64,000 bases of DNA from Sandaracinus amylolyticus (lineage in GTDB: Bacteria > Myxococcota_A > Polyangia > Polyangiales > Sandaracinaceae). A model generated the notes under the pieces. The model was not told where the DNA came from. It was given only the letters and a program-made list of their open reading frames with translations, and did not search any database. The first letter of the stretch is position 1. Every line of letters begins with the position of its first letter. Location: assembly GCF_000737325.1 (NCBI RefSeq), contig NZ_CP011125.1, positions 8,308,001-8,372,000 on the forward strand. The letters run 5' to 3'. Positions 23,709-31,847 of the stretch are shown piece after piece. Made by a program: the position numbers and the translations under genes.

Positions 23709-25481
23709 TCACTCGGCGGGCGGCGAGGCGCCCGAGCCGTTCGCCCAGAGCGACGTGCGCAGCGTCGTCATCTTCGTCTGCACCGAGCTCAGGCGCGCCA
23801 TCGACATGCCCGTCTGCGACTCGAGCGACGCGATCTCGCCCTCGCCCTTCTGACGCGCCTCGCGCGCGTGGCGAACCACCTCGGCGATGCTGCGCGTGAG
23901 CTCCTCGTTCGCGTTCTTCACGAAGTCGACGAGCTTGTCGCCGAACTCGTCGATGCTCTTCTCGAACGCCTCGGCGAGGTCGCTCGACGCCTTGAGCACC
24001 GCCTGCGGCGCTTCCTCGGTCGCGCGGCGCTTCAGATCGCGATCGGCGCGCTCGCGGAACACGTACGCGAGCACCGGCGCGGCGAGCGCCATCGCGCCGC
24101 CGACGAACACGTTCGAGAGCGCCATCATCGTGATGCCGAACGCGCCGAGCGCGATGACGCCGACGTCGTACGCGAGCGTGTTCACCGTGAGGTCCACGTT
24201 GGGCGCGCCGCCGAACGTCTCGGCGATCTTCTCGCCCCGCGCGCGCGCCTCCTCGCTGACGAACGCGATCGCGTCCTCCGCGACCTTCTCGAGGCGCTTC
24301 TGGATCTCACCGCCCTGCCGGTCCGCGAACGAGCGGAAGCGCTCCTCCATGAACCCCGGCAGGTAGCGCTTCAGATCCTCGGCGCGGCTCGACTCGATCT
24401 CCTGCGGGAGCGCGGCTGCGAAGCGACGCCCGAAGTCGTCGCACTCCTTGCGCACCAGCGCCTTCACGGCGGCGAGCGACTCCCGGATGATCCGCTCGCG
24501 GCGCTCGACCGCCTTCTCGCTCGACGCGAGATCGCCCTCGAGCGCAGCGAGGCGACGCTCGAGCTCGTTCTGGTCCATCGCGAGCGCCTGCTTCTGCACC
24601 TCGATGCCGCGCTTGAGCGTGTGCGCGGTGCGCAGGCCCTCGTCGAGCGCGTTGTCGAGCAGCACCTTGCCGCGCTCGTCGGCGAGGAAGCGCTGGAGGT
24701 CGGCGATGAGCCGGTTGAGCCCTGCGCCCTCGCGATCGCCGCCCAGCGCCTGCTCCGAGCTGATCGCGTAGACGCGCGGCTCGGGGACCAGCTTCGCGAG
24801 CTGCGTCCGCGCGTACGCGAGCGCCTGCTCCTTCTCCTCGTCGTCGAGCAGATCGATCTTGTTGATGACGAAGAGCACCTTGTCGCGCGACTGCGCGAGC
24901 AGCTTGTTCGAGAGGAAGCTGCGCTCGCTCTCCTTCAGGATCTGACCCGCGTCGAGCAGGAACAGGATCGCGTCGGCGCGCGGCACGTACGAGTACGTGA
25001 TCTCGGCGCGCGTCGAGTTGAGGTCGTTCACGCCGGGCGTGTCGACGAGCACCACGCCGCCCTCGAGGAGCGACGACGGATAGCTCACCTCGAGATAACG
25101 AACGCCCTCGCTCACCGCGTTGCCGCCGACGACGTACTGACCGACCTCGTCGAACGAGACGCCGCGCACGTTGCCGTCCTCCGCGACCGCCTTCGCGCCG
25201 CGCACGCCGTGCACGACCTGGTGGATCACCGCGGTCGTCGGCGTGACGCCCATCGGCAGCACCGGCGCGCCGAGCAGCGCGTTCACGAAGGTGGTCTTAC
25301 CGTGGTTGAACTCGCCGAGGACGACGAGGTGGAATTTCTCCTCTTCGAGCCGCGGGATGCGATCGTCGCGCAGCTTCTTCGCGAGCGAGGCCGCGCCCGC
25401 GTCCTCCGCGAGGATCGCGACCTCGCGCAGACAGGAGAGGACGTCCTGACGCTTGCCCTGGTAATCGGTCTGCTCGCTCAC
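23709..25481 (-). CDS. dynamin-like GTPase
   Basis: 590 residues from a GTG that overlaps the stop of the M48 protease gene (GTGA) with GGAGGG 8 nt upstream. GTPase motifs: G1 GEFNHGKTTFVN (~52-63), switch region TPTTAVIHQVV, G3 DTPGVND, G4 FVINKIDLLDD. A long helical stalk follows (EVQKQALAMDQNELERRLAALEGDLASSEKAVERRERII) and two hydrophobic segments near residues 440-480 (VIALGAFGITMMALSNVFVGG; MALAAPVLAYVF) that should insert in membrane, as in bacterial dynamin-like proteins. Such proteins remodel or protect membranes; coupling to a membrane protease fits stress repair. Confidence 0.9.
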   Translation of the reverse strand: MSEQTDYQGKRQDVLSCLREVAILAEDAGAASLAKKLRDDRIPRLEEEKFHLVVLGEFNHGKTTFVNALLGAPVLPMGVTPTTAVIHQVVHGVRGAKAVAEDGNVRGVSFDEVGQYVVGGNAVSEGVRYLEVSYPSSLLEGGVVLVDTPGVNDLNSTRAEITYSYVPRADAILFLLDAGQILKESERSFLSNKLLAQSRDKVLFVINKIDLLDDEEKEQALAYARTQLAKLVPEPRVYAISSEQALGGDREGAGLNRLIADLQRFLADERGKVLLDNALDEGLRTAHTLKRGIEVQKQALAMDQNELERRLAALEGDLASSEKAVERRERIIRESLAAVKALVRKECDDFGRRFAAALPQEIESSRAEDLKRYLPGFMEERFRSFADRQGGEIQKRLEKVAEDAIAFVSEEARARGEKIAETFGGAPNVDLTVNTLAYDVGVIALGAFGITMMALSNVFVGGAMALAAPVLAYVFRERADRDLKRRATEEAPQAVLKASSDLAEAFEKSIDEFGDKLVDFVKNANEELTRSIAEVVRHAREARQKGEGEIASLESQTGMSMARLSSVQTKMTTLRTSLWANGSGASPPAE

Positions 25482-26398
25482 TGTGCGCTCCCTCCGGTGC
25501 CGCCTGCCTGCGGCTCGTCCTTCCCGACGATCGCGATGATACGGCTGGTGCGCTCGTCGACCTCCTCGATCGAGATCCCTCCGTCCTGGCCCACGTGCTG
25601 GCGGTACAGCTGGCTGTCCGCGAACGTGCGCAGCGCCTGGATGCGCTTGGGCAGGAACGGGTGCGTCGCGAAGAACTCGCTGAAGCGGCCGATCGACGTC
25701 TGCCCTTCCTCGAGCTGCGCGAGATACGACTCGACGTCCATCTCCTCGTAGAGGCGGCGGCTGCCGATCGCGAGCTTCATGAAGCTCGACACGCCGGCAT
25801 CGAGATCGCCGCTGCAGAGCAGGCCCGCGCGGTCGCACGTGATCTCGGCGCGGCGATACCACGAGCGCAGCGCGATCAGCGCGGGCTCGATCAGCGGGCC
25901 GAGCACCATGCCGAACCCCTGCGTGAGGATCGTGAGCGCGGTGCCGTAGACGACGTGCTTGTTCTGGATGTGACCGGTCTCGTGGCCGATCACGAACTCC
26001 AGCTCCTTGTCGTCGAGCGCGTCGACGAGCGCGGAGTGCAGCACGATGAACGACTCCTCGTCGGTGCCGAACGTGAACGCGTTCACCACCGGGCTGTTCA
26101 CCACGTACATCTGCGGGGTCGGCACGCTCAGCGTCTGCGCGCAGCGCTCGGCGATCTTCTGCAGCCGCACGAACTGGCGCGGGCCGACCTTCACCGCCTG
26201 CCCGAGGAGCTGGCCGCGCACCATCTCCTTGCCGGTGCGCACCACCGCGGCGGCCGCGAGCTCGACGGGCCGGATGCGCTGGAAGCTGCGCAGCATCGCG
26301 ACGTCGGCCGAGTATGCGTAACGCGCGGCGTCGTCCCGACCGAAGGCGCCGCTCTTGCGGGACTCCACGTAGCGATCGAAGCGGAACTCCTCGCTCAT
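25478..26398 (-). CDS. M48 family zinc metalloprotease
   Basis: 306 residues. The zinc-binding HETGH is in ELEFVIGHETGHIQNKHVVYGTALTI (~150), with the third ligand Glu expected in AEITCDRAGL (~205, where E is in RRAEITCDR). Two hydrophobic stretches flank the site. No N-terminal signal. SD GGGAGG is 4-5 nt before the ATG. HtpX/M48 enzymes degrade misfolded membrane proteins. Translationally coupled to the dynamin-like GTPase. Confidence 0.9.
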   Translation of the reverse strand: MSEEFRFDRYVESRKSGAFGRDDAARYAYSADVAMLRSFQRIRPVELAAAAVVRTGKEMVRGQLLGQAVKVGPRQFVRLQKIAERCAQTLSVPTPQMYVVNSPVVNAFTFGTDEESFIVLHSALVDALDDKELEFVIGHETGHIQNKHVVYGTALTILTQGFGMVLGPLIEPALIALRSWYRRAEITCDRAGLLCSGDLDAGVSSFMKLAIGSRRLYEEMDVESYLAQLEEGQTSIGRFSEFFATHPFLPKRIQALRTFADSQLYRQHVGQDGGISIEEVDERTSRIIAIVGKDEPQAGGTGGSAQ

Positions 26399-26581
26399 GC
26401 GCCCTCCCGGAGATCACCGCGCGTGCAGCGCGGTCTCTCGTCTCCGCCATCGTAGGGCCCTGTCAGGGCCACAGCAATTCTGGTGCTCGGTCCAACCACG
26501 CGCGCGCGCAGGCTCTTCCCCGTCGCGGTCACGGCGTCCGCGCGAGCACGATCGCTGCGTACGACGGTCGAGGGCTCCGGG

Positions 26582-27241
26582 TCAGCGCGTCCGCAGCCGG
26601 ATCCCGCCCCGGCGCACGCCACCGCGCCACGAGGGCGTGTTCGGCGCAGCGCGCGGACGCGTGATCTCCTCGCGCGCATCACGGGTCGCGATCGCCCCGT
26701 CGAGCCGGAGCTGACAGTGCATCGCGGGCGATTCGCGCGCAGGCGCGAGCACGGCGGCCGCGGCGAGCGATGCGACGCCCATCGTGATCGTCGCGACCGT
26801 CGCCGCGAGGAGCTTGCGGCGCATCTTGCGGCGCACCCCCACGGCACAGTCGGCGGTGAGGATCGTGCCGTCCGCGCGCTGGAAGAACTGCGCGCACAGC
26901 GACTCGCCGTGGGCGCGCAGCAGCGCCTCTGCTTCGTCGGCGCGCATCGCGGAGAAGTCGAACACGGTCTTGTCGCACGACGCGCAGTGGCGCGCGCGAT
27001 CGTCGCCCTCCATGTCCTCCCAGCGTGCATCGCACGGGCTCGCGATCCGGACGCGCGAGAGGAGCGGCAGCGTGCGCTTGCGGGCGCGATCGAGCGTGTC
27101 GCTCACGTCGTCGAGCGTGCGCGCGAGCGCGTCGCGGCGCGCCCGTTGCGCGTCGGTCTCGTGCAGCACGTGATCGAGGCGCGCGAGCTCGTCGCGGAGC
27201 GCGTCGCGGCGCGCGCGGGCGGCTGCGAGCTCGTCGCTCAC
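26582..27241 (-). CDS. zinc-ribbon membrane protein, paralogue A
   Basis: 219 residues from a GTG that overlaps the stop of the upstream paralogue. Residues 1-65 form a coiled coil (ELAAARARRDALRDELARLDHVLHETDAQ). Then a cysteine motif: SPCDARWEDMEGDDRARHCASCDKTVFDFSAM, followed by EAEALLRAHGESLCAQFFQRADGTILTADC. A single TM segment follows (LLAATVATITMGVASLAAAAVLAPA). The Cys cluster suggests zinc binding on the cytoplasmic side. Function unknown; this pattern recurs in Sandaracinus-type genomes to my knowledge. Confidence 0.8.
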   Translation of the reverse strand: MSDELAAARARRDALRDELARLDHVLHETDAQRARRDALARTLDDVSDTLDRARKRTLPLLSRVRIASPCDARWEDMEGDDRARHCASCDKTVFDFSAMRADEAEALLRAHGESLCAQFFQRADGTILTADCAVGVRRKMRRKLLAATVATITMGVASLAAAAVLAPARESPAMHCQLRLDGAIATRDAREEITRPRAAPNTPSWRGGVRRGGIRLRTR

Positions 27242-27891
27242 AGCGCCTCCTCGCGCACGACCTCGGGCTCGGGCTCGGGACCGACGTTGGTCGCGCGCGG
27301 CTCGGGCAACGGCATCGGCGCGATGCTCCCCTGCACGTACACCGGCTCGATCTCCCCGACGACCGCCTCGCTGGTCACGAAGTACGCGCCGCCGGCGAGC
27401 GCTCCGAGGCCGGCGACCGCGGTGATGCTCGCCGCGAGCGCCCATCCGCGCCGACGCGCGCGCGCGACGCCGACGCTGCAGTCCGAGGTCATCACCGTTC
27501 CGTCCGCGCGACGGTAGAAGCGCACGCACATGCCGCTCGGCGCAGCGCCGTGGGCGCGCAGCAGCGCCTCGGCGTCGTCGCTCGTCATCGCCGAGAGATC
27601 GAAGACCGTCTTGTCGCACGACGCGCAGTGACGCGCGCGATCGTCGCCCTTCATCTGGTCCCAGCGCGCAGGGCACGGGCTCGCGACGCGGACGTTCGCG
27701 AGCAGCGGGAGCGCGACCTTCGCGCGGGCACGATCGACGTCGCGCTCGGCGCCCTCGAGCCGCTGCGCGAGAGCGTGTCGTTGCGCACGGAGCGCGGCGT
27801 CGTGGGCGATCGCTCGATCGATCTCCGCGAGCTCGCGGCGCAGCGCGTCACGCCGCTCTCTCGCTGCATCCGTCGCGTCCCGGTAGGTCAT
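27238..27891 (-). CDS. zinc-ribbon membrane protein, paralogue B
   Basis: 217 residues. The same plan as the neighbour: coiled coil (AARERRDALRRELAEIDRAIAHD), SPCPARWDQMKGDDRARHCASCDKTVFDLSAM, EALLRAHGAAPSGMCVRFYRRADGTVMTSDC, one TM helix (LAASITAVAGLGALAGGAYFV). I chose the ATG at 27891 because it aligns with the start of paralogue A; an upstream ATG at 27945 adds 18 residues. Coupled to paralogue A by a GTGA overlap, so a tandem duplication. Confidence 0.8.
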   Translation of the reverse strand: MTYRDATDAARERRDALRRELAEIDRAIAHDAALRAQRHALAQRLEGAERDVDRARAKVALPLLANVRVASPCPARWDQMKGDDRARHCASCDKTVFDLSAMTSDDAEALLRAHGAAPSGMCVRFYRRADGTVMTSDCSVGVARARRRGWALAASITAVAGLGALAGGAYFVTSEAVVGEIEPVYVQGSIAPMPLPEPRATNVGPEPEPEVVREEAL

Positions 27892-28014
27892 GCAGGGTGC
27901 GACCGGACGTTCGGCGAGGACCTTGGGCGCGACGCGCCGCGTCATGGCCGGCGCGAATGGCTTTGCTACGGTGCCGGCCCCTCTCGACGGGACTCAGGAA
28001 AGAGGATCGAGCGC

Positions 28015-29055
28015 ATGCCGGGAATCACGATCGTCGGCTCGGGGCGTCACGTGCCGGGACGTCCGATCAAGAACGACGAGCTCGCGCGCGTGATGGACAC
28101 GAGCGACGAGTGGATCAAGCCGCGCTCGGGCATCGAGCAGCGCCACTACGTCGCGGAGGGTGAAGGCGTCAGCGACCTCGCGGTGGTCGCGGCCGAGAAG
28201 GCGATCGAGCGCGCGCGGATCGACAAGCGCGAGATCGACTACGTGATCTTCGCGACGATGACGCCCGAGCACGCGTTCCCGGGATCGGGCGCGCTGCTCG
28301 GCGCGAAGCTCGGCATCCCCGGCGTGCCCGCGCTCGACATCCGGCAGCAGTGCGCGGCGATGCCGTTCGGGATGCAGCTCGCGGACGGGCTCGTCGCGTC
28401 GGGCGCGGCGAAGACGATCCTCCTCGTGGGCGCGGAGGCGCACGCGGGGTTCATGCCGTACGCGTGGGACGCGCTGCTCGGCGACACGAAGCCGACGCCC
28501 GAGGAGTACGAGTTCGCGACGAAGCATCGCGGCATCGCGGTGCTCTTCGGCGACGGCGCGGGCGCGCTCGTGCTGCGCAAGAGCGATCGTCCGGGGCACG
28601 GCTTCATCGGCGCGGTGAACCACAGCGACGGGCGCGCGGCGGATCAGATCTGGGTGCCCGGCGGGATGTTCACGCGGCGCCACTACTGGGACGCGAGCAT
28701 CGACTCGCACATCCCGACCATGAAGGGGAAGGACCTCTTCAAGAGCGCGGTCACGCTGCTGCCGAAGGTCGTGCACGAGGTCTGCGACAAGCACGACGTG
28801 AAGCTCGAGGACATCGACTGGTTCGTCGCGCACCAGGCGAACGACCGCATCAACGCGTCGGTGCGTCAGGCGCTGGGGATCGCGCCGGACAAGGTGCCCT
28901 CGAACATCGCGCGCTACGGGAACACGTCGGCGGGGACGATCCCGATCCTCGTCGACGAGATGATGCGCGACGGGCGGCTCGAGCCGGGCCAGCTGGTGTG
29001 CTTCCTCGCGCTCGGCGCCGGGCTCAACTGGGGCTCGGTCCTGATGCGGATCTGA
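28015..29055 (+). CDS. beta-ketoacyl-ACP synthase III-like enzyme
   Basis: 346 residues of thiolase fold. The KAS III triad is present: Cys in DIRQQCAAMPFGMQ (~115), His in WFVAHQANDRI (~280), Asn in RYGNTSAGTIP (~312). N-terminal TIVGSGRHVPGRPIKNDELARVMDTSDEWI and GIEQRHYV are typical of FabH. The residues around the active site differ from housekeeping FabH and there is no fab cluster nearby, so it may start an alternative chain or act in secondary metabolism. SD AGAGG precedes the ATG. Confidence 0.9.
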   Translation: MPGITIVGSGRHVPGRPIKNDELARVMDTSDEWIKPRSGIEQRHYVAEGEGVSDLAVVAAEKAIERARIDKREIDYVIFATMTPEHAFPGSGALLGAKLGIPGVPALDIRQQCAAMPFGMQLADGLVASGAAKTILLVGAEAHAGFMPYAWDALLGDTKPTPEEYEFATKHRGIAVLFGDGAGALVLRKSDRPGHGFIGAVNHSDGRAADQIWVPGGMFTRRHYWDASIDSHIPTMKGKDLFKSAVTLLPKVVHEVCDKHDVKLEDIDWFVAHQANDRINASVRQALGIAPDKVPSNIARYGNTSAGTIPILVDEMMRDGRLEPGQLVCFLALGAGLNWGSVLMRI

Positions 29056-29057
29056 GC

Positions 29058-29762
29058 TCACTCGCACGCGGGGAACTGGCTCGCGCCGGGCTGATCCACT
29101 TCTTCGCGCAGCTCGATCCCGGTGTCCTCGACGACGCTCCCGTGCACGTCGATCGCGCGGAGCGTGTACGGGCCCTCGCCGAAGCCGCTCTCCTCGACGA
29201 AGAAGTTGTAGTCGACGCGCGGGACGTCGACCCAGTCGCCCTCGGCGGTGAGGCGCTCGACGCGCGCGATGCGATGTCGATGCGCGCGCACCTGCACCGC
29301 GGTCCACCACGGGTTCGAGCCCTCCTTCATGCGCCACGCGATCGGGCCGCCCACGTCGCAGGGCACCTCGCGCCACGTGATCGGCACGCGTCCCAGCTCG
29401 CGCGCCGCGATGCGATCGAAGGCCTGCGGTGAGAGGTCGAGATCGCCGCGCGCGCACTCGGGGCAGAGATCGACGATGCGCACCGTGACCTCGCCCGACG
29501 GGCCCACGACGTGCGCGCACATCCCGCATACGCTCGAGCCCGCGAACTGCGGTGCGTTCATCGCGGCGACGAGGAGCTCGCCGCCGCCGGTCTGCGCGTC
29601 GAAGCTGCACGCGCCCGCCCCCGTCGCGTCGTAGTACGTGCCCTCCCCGCGCTGCTCGTCGAACGTGATGCACTCACCGGGCACGTGCGGGACGCCGTCG
29701 TCCCCTCCGCACGCGATCACGAAGGACGAGAGCACGAGGAGGAGCTGCGCACGACGTGTCAT
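29058..29762 (-). CDS. expansin-like lipoprotein
   Basis: 234 residues starting MTRRAQLLLVLSSFVIACGG, a lipoprotein signal with lipobox VIAC. Residues ~35-125 form a double-psi beta-barrel as in expansins/RlpA (GEGTYYDATGAGACSF, AMNAPQFAGSSVCGMCAHVVGPSG, VRIVDLCPECARGDLDLSPQAFDRIA, with the Asp of VDLCPEC). A C-terminal carbohydrate-binding beta-sandwich domain follows (WWTAVQVRAHRHRIARVERL). Bacterial expansins loosen cellulose or peptidoglycan non-hydrolytically. It converges on the KAS III gene with a 2-bp gap. Confidence 0.85.
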   Translation of the reverse strand: MTRRAQLLLVLSSFVIACGGDDGVPHVPGECITFDEQRGEGTYYDATGAGACSFDAQTGGGELLVAAMNAPQFAGSSVCGMCAHVVGPSGEVTVRIVDLCPECARGDLDLSPQAFDRIAARELGRVPITWREVPCDVGGPIAWRMKEGSNPWWTAVQVRAHRHRIARVERLTAEGDWVDVPRVDYNFFVEESGFGEGPYTLRAIDVHGSVVEDTGIELREEVDQPGASQFPACE

Positions 29763-29799
29763 CCACGCGCATCGTGCCTCGATCCGTGTCGCCGCCGCC

Positions 29800-29844
29800 A
29801 ACCCAGTGCCCAGTCGAGGTGAGCCTCGCCTCGGGCACTGGGTT
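29800..29844. repeat. long inverted repeat upstream of the expansin gene
   Basis: AACCCAGTGCCC (29800-29811) pairs perfectly with GGGCACTGGGTT (29833-29844), with an inner CGAGG-TGAG-CCTCG stem. A near-continuous double hairpin 38 bp upstream of the expansin ATG; it may be a 5' regulatory structure or a mobile-type repeat. Confidence 0.6.
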
Positions 29845-29968
29845 CGCCGTTCCCTTTCGGAGGGCGCGTGCGGCGCGCGCTTCCCCATCGGGCAAAGCCC
29901 GCCGAGCCTCCCTCCCGCCCGAAACCCGAACACCACAGCGTCGAGGATCGACACAAGTGGTCTTCGGG

Positions 29969-30628
29969 TTAGAGCACCCACGCCGCGAACGCGAGCTCGG
30001 AGAGCGCGTCGTCGTGGTCGCGCATCCACGCGATGCGCGCGTTCGCCCACTCGGCGGCGGGGTCGTGAGGAAACGCTTCGAGGTGCGACGAGACCGCGCG
30101 CGCCCACGCGTCCTCGTACGCGCGCAACCGGTCGGGGCCGAGCAGCACGTGCGGTGCGCCCACGGCGAGCGACTCGAGGGGAGGTGCGCCGAACGTCGCT
30201 TCTGCGCGCGCGCCGAGCGCGACCAGATCGCCGATCAGCACTCGATGCGCGCGCTGCGACAACGCGCGCGCGGCGGTCTCGAGCCCGGAGAGCGCATGGC
30301 TCGCGCCGAGACAGATCGCGAGCGCGACCGGGCCCTCCAGGCGCTCGAGGTAGGTCGCTGCGTCGGCGAGCACGAGCTCGACGTGCTCGCGACCTCGCGC
30401 TCGGCGGCGCGCTTCCTCGAGATAGACGTCGGAGCGATCGACGAGCGTGAGGTGCGCACCCGAAGTGCGGAGCGCGGCGTCGCCGCGTCCCGCGCCGAGA
30501 TCGAGCACGCGCTCACCCGGCGCGACGGGCGCGCGCTCGAGGAGCGCGTCGAGCTCCGCGAGAGCGAGCGGATTGCAGAGCGGCATCGCCGCGTGCGCGA
30601 CGAGCGAGAGCCGATCGCGATCGCTCAT
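29969..30628 (-). CDS. SAM-dependent methyltransferase
   Basis: 219 residues. Class I fold: motif I RVLDLGAGRGDAAL (~45), acidic end of strand 2 LTLVDRSDVY, motif II region VELVLADAATYL, and LAICLGASHALSGL as in small-molecule methyltransferases. The ATG overlaps the stop of the upstream gene (ATGA). Substrate unknown. Confidence 0.85.
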   Translation of the reverse strand: MSDRDRLSLVAHAAMPLCNPLALAELDALLERAPVAPGERVLDLGAGRGDAALRTSGAHLTLVDRSDVYLEEARRRARGREHVELVLADAATYLERLEGPVALAICLGASHALSGLETAARALSQRAHRVLIGDLVALGARAEATFGAPPLESLAVGAPHVLLGPDRLRAYEDAWARAVSSHLEAFPHDPAAEWANARIAWMRDHDDALSELAFAAWVL

Positions 30629-31746
30629 TCGCGCTCCAGCGCGGCACCGCCGCCGACGTGGATCGCCCAGAGCTCGCTGTCCGCGCTGCCGAACCCGAGA
30701 TCGCCGCCGAGGGCGAGCGTCGCGCGCAGCGTCGCGAACGCGGGCCCGAGCGCGACGCGCACCCAGGGCTCGAGCGCGGGCTGGAAGCGCTCGTTCGCGC
30801 CGCCGAGGCCCCACGCCGCGATCGATCCGCGCAGCCCGGCACGCAGCAGCTCGGGCACGACCGAGAACGCGACCTCGCCCGCGAGCTGCAGCACCGCCTC
30901 GACGTCTCCCGCACCACCGAGCACCGGCAGCGTGAAGCCACCCGCGGCGTCGACCGCGCCCGCGACGAGATCGCCGCCGAACGCGATGCGCGCCGGCAGG
31001 AAGAACGCGATGCGCTCGGGGAGGAAGCGCCACGGATCGCGTCCGCCGTACATGCCGAGCATCGCGTCGTGGACGATCTCCGACGCGTCGCGCTGCGCGG
31101 CGCTCGCCGCGTCGGTCGGCGCCTGCGCGAGCGCCGCGACCGGGAGCGCGAAGCCGAGCCCGACGCGCAGCGCGATCGACTCCCAGCGCGGCGCCCACGA
31201 GAACGTGAGCGTCGGGTTCCCGGGCTCGACGCGCTCGACGTCGCCCTGGTAGGGCTCGGGCTCGTCGTCGCCGCCGTCGAACTCGCCGCGCACGCTCGTG
31301 ACGCCGTACGCGAGGGCCCACGTCGCGCTCAGATCGAGCTCGTCGGTGAGCGCGAGGCGGAGCCCCATCGACGGCGCGATCGCGAACGTGTCGGCGCCCC
31401 GCACGCGCCCTGCGAAGAACGCGAACGACGCGGACGCGAGCAGCGGCTCGACGCGACCGTCCGCCGCGTCACCCCAGCGCTGATCGAGCAGCCGCGTGCC
31501 GCGCACGACCGGAGGTCGATCCTCGAAGAGCGGCTCCGGCTGCGGCGGCGGCCGGCTCAGCGACGCGCCGCCACCGAGGCTCAGCGGCTCCTGGGGCGCG
31601 GGCACGACCGGCTCGGGCGCCGGATCGGGTGGCGTCGCTTCGCCGACCGTGGGCTCTTCGACGACGGTCTCGTCGGGCACGGCGTCCTGCGCGACGGCGG
31701 ACGACGCGAGCGCGAGCACGAACGAGACGACGACGATCGCGCGCAT
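30625..31746 (-). CDS. outer-membrane beta-barrel-like protein
   Basis: 373 residues with a cleavable signal (MRAIVVVSFVLALASSAVAQ). Residues 20-80 are a Pro/Glu-rich linker (EEPTVGEATPPDPAPEPVVPA), and the rest shows alternating amphipathic strands ending in aromatic residues (ASFAFFAGRVRG, MGLRLALTDELDLSATWAL, ESIALRVGLGFALPV, LRATLALGGDLGFG), consistent with a transmembrane barrel. No family recognised. Coupled to the downstream methyltransferase. Confidence 0.75.
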   Translation of the reverse strand: MRAIVVVSFVLALASSAVAQDAVPDETVVEEPTVGEATPPDPAPEPVVPAPQEPLSLGGGASLSRPPPQPEPLFEDRPPVVRGTRLLDQRWGDAADGRVEPLLASASFAFFAGRVRGADTFAIAPSMGLRLALTDELDLSATWALAYGVTSVRGEFDGGDDEPEPYQGDVERVEPGNPTLTFSWAPRWESIALRVGLGFALPVAALAQAPTDAASAAQRDASEIVHDAMLGMYGGRDPWRFLPERIAFFLPARIAFGGDLVAGAVDAAGGFTLPVLGGAGDVEAVLQLAGEVAFSVVPELLRAGLRGSIAAWGLGGANERFQPALEPWVRVALGPAFATLRATLALGGDLGFGSADSELWAIHVGGGAALERE

Positions 31747-31847
31747 GAGGCGTGCGAAGCTAGCTCAGCGCGACCCGCAGATCACGGCGCGCGACGCGAT
31801 CCGCGTGCGAGCGACCCCACGGCCGCACGGTCATCACGACCGCCGGC

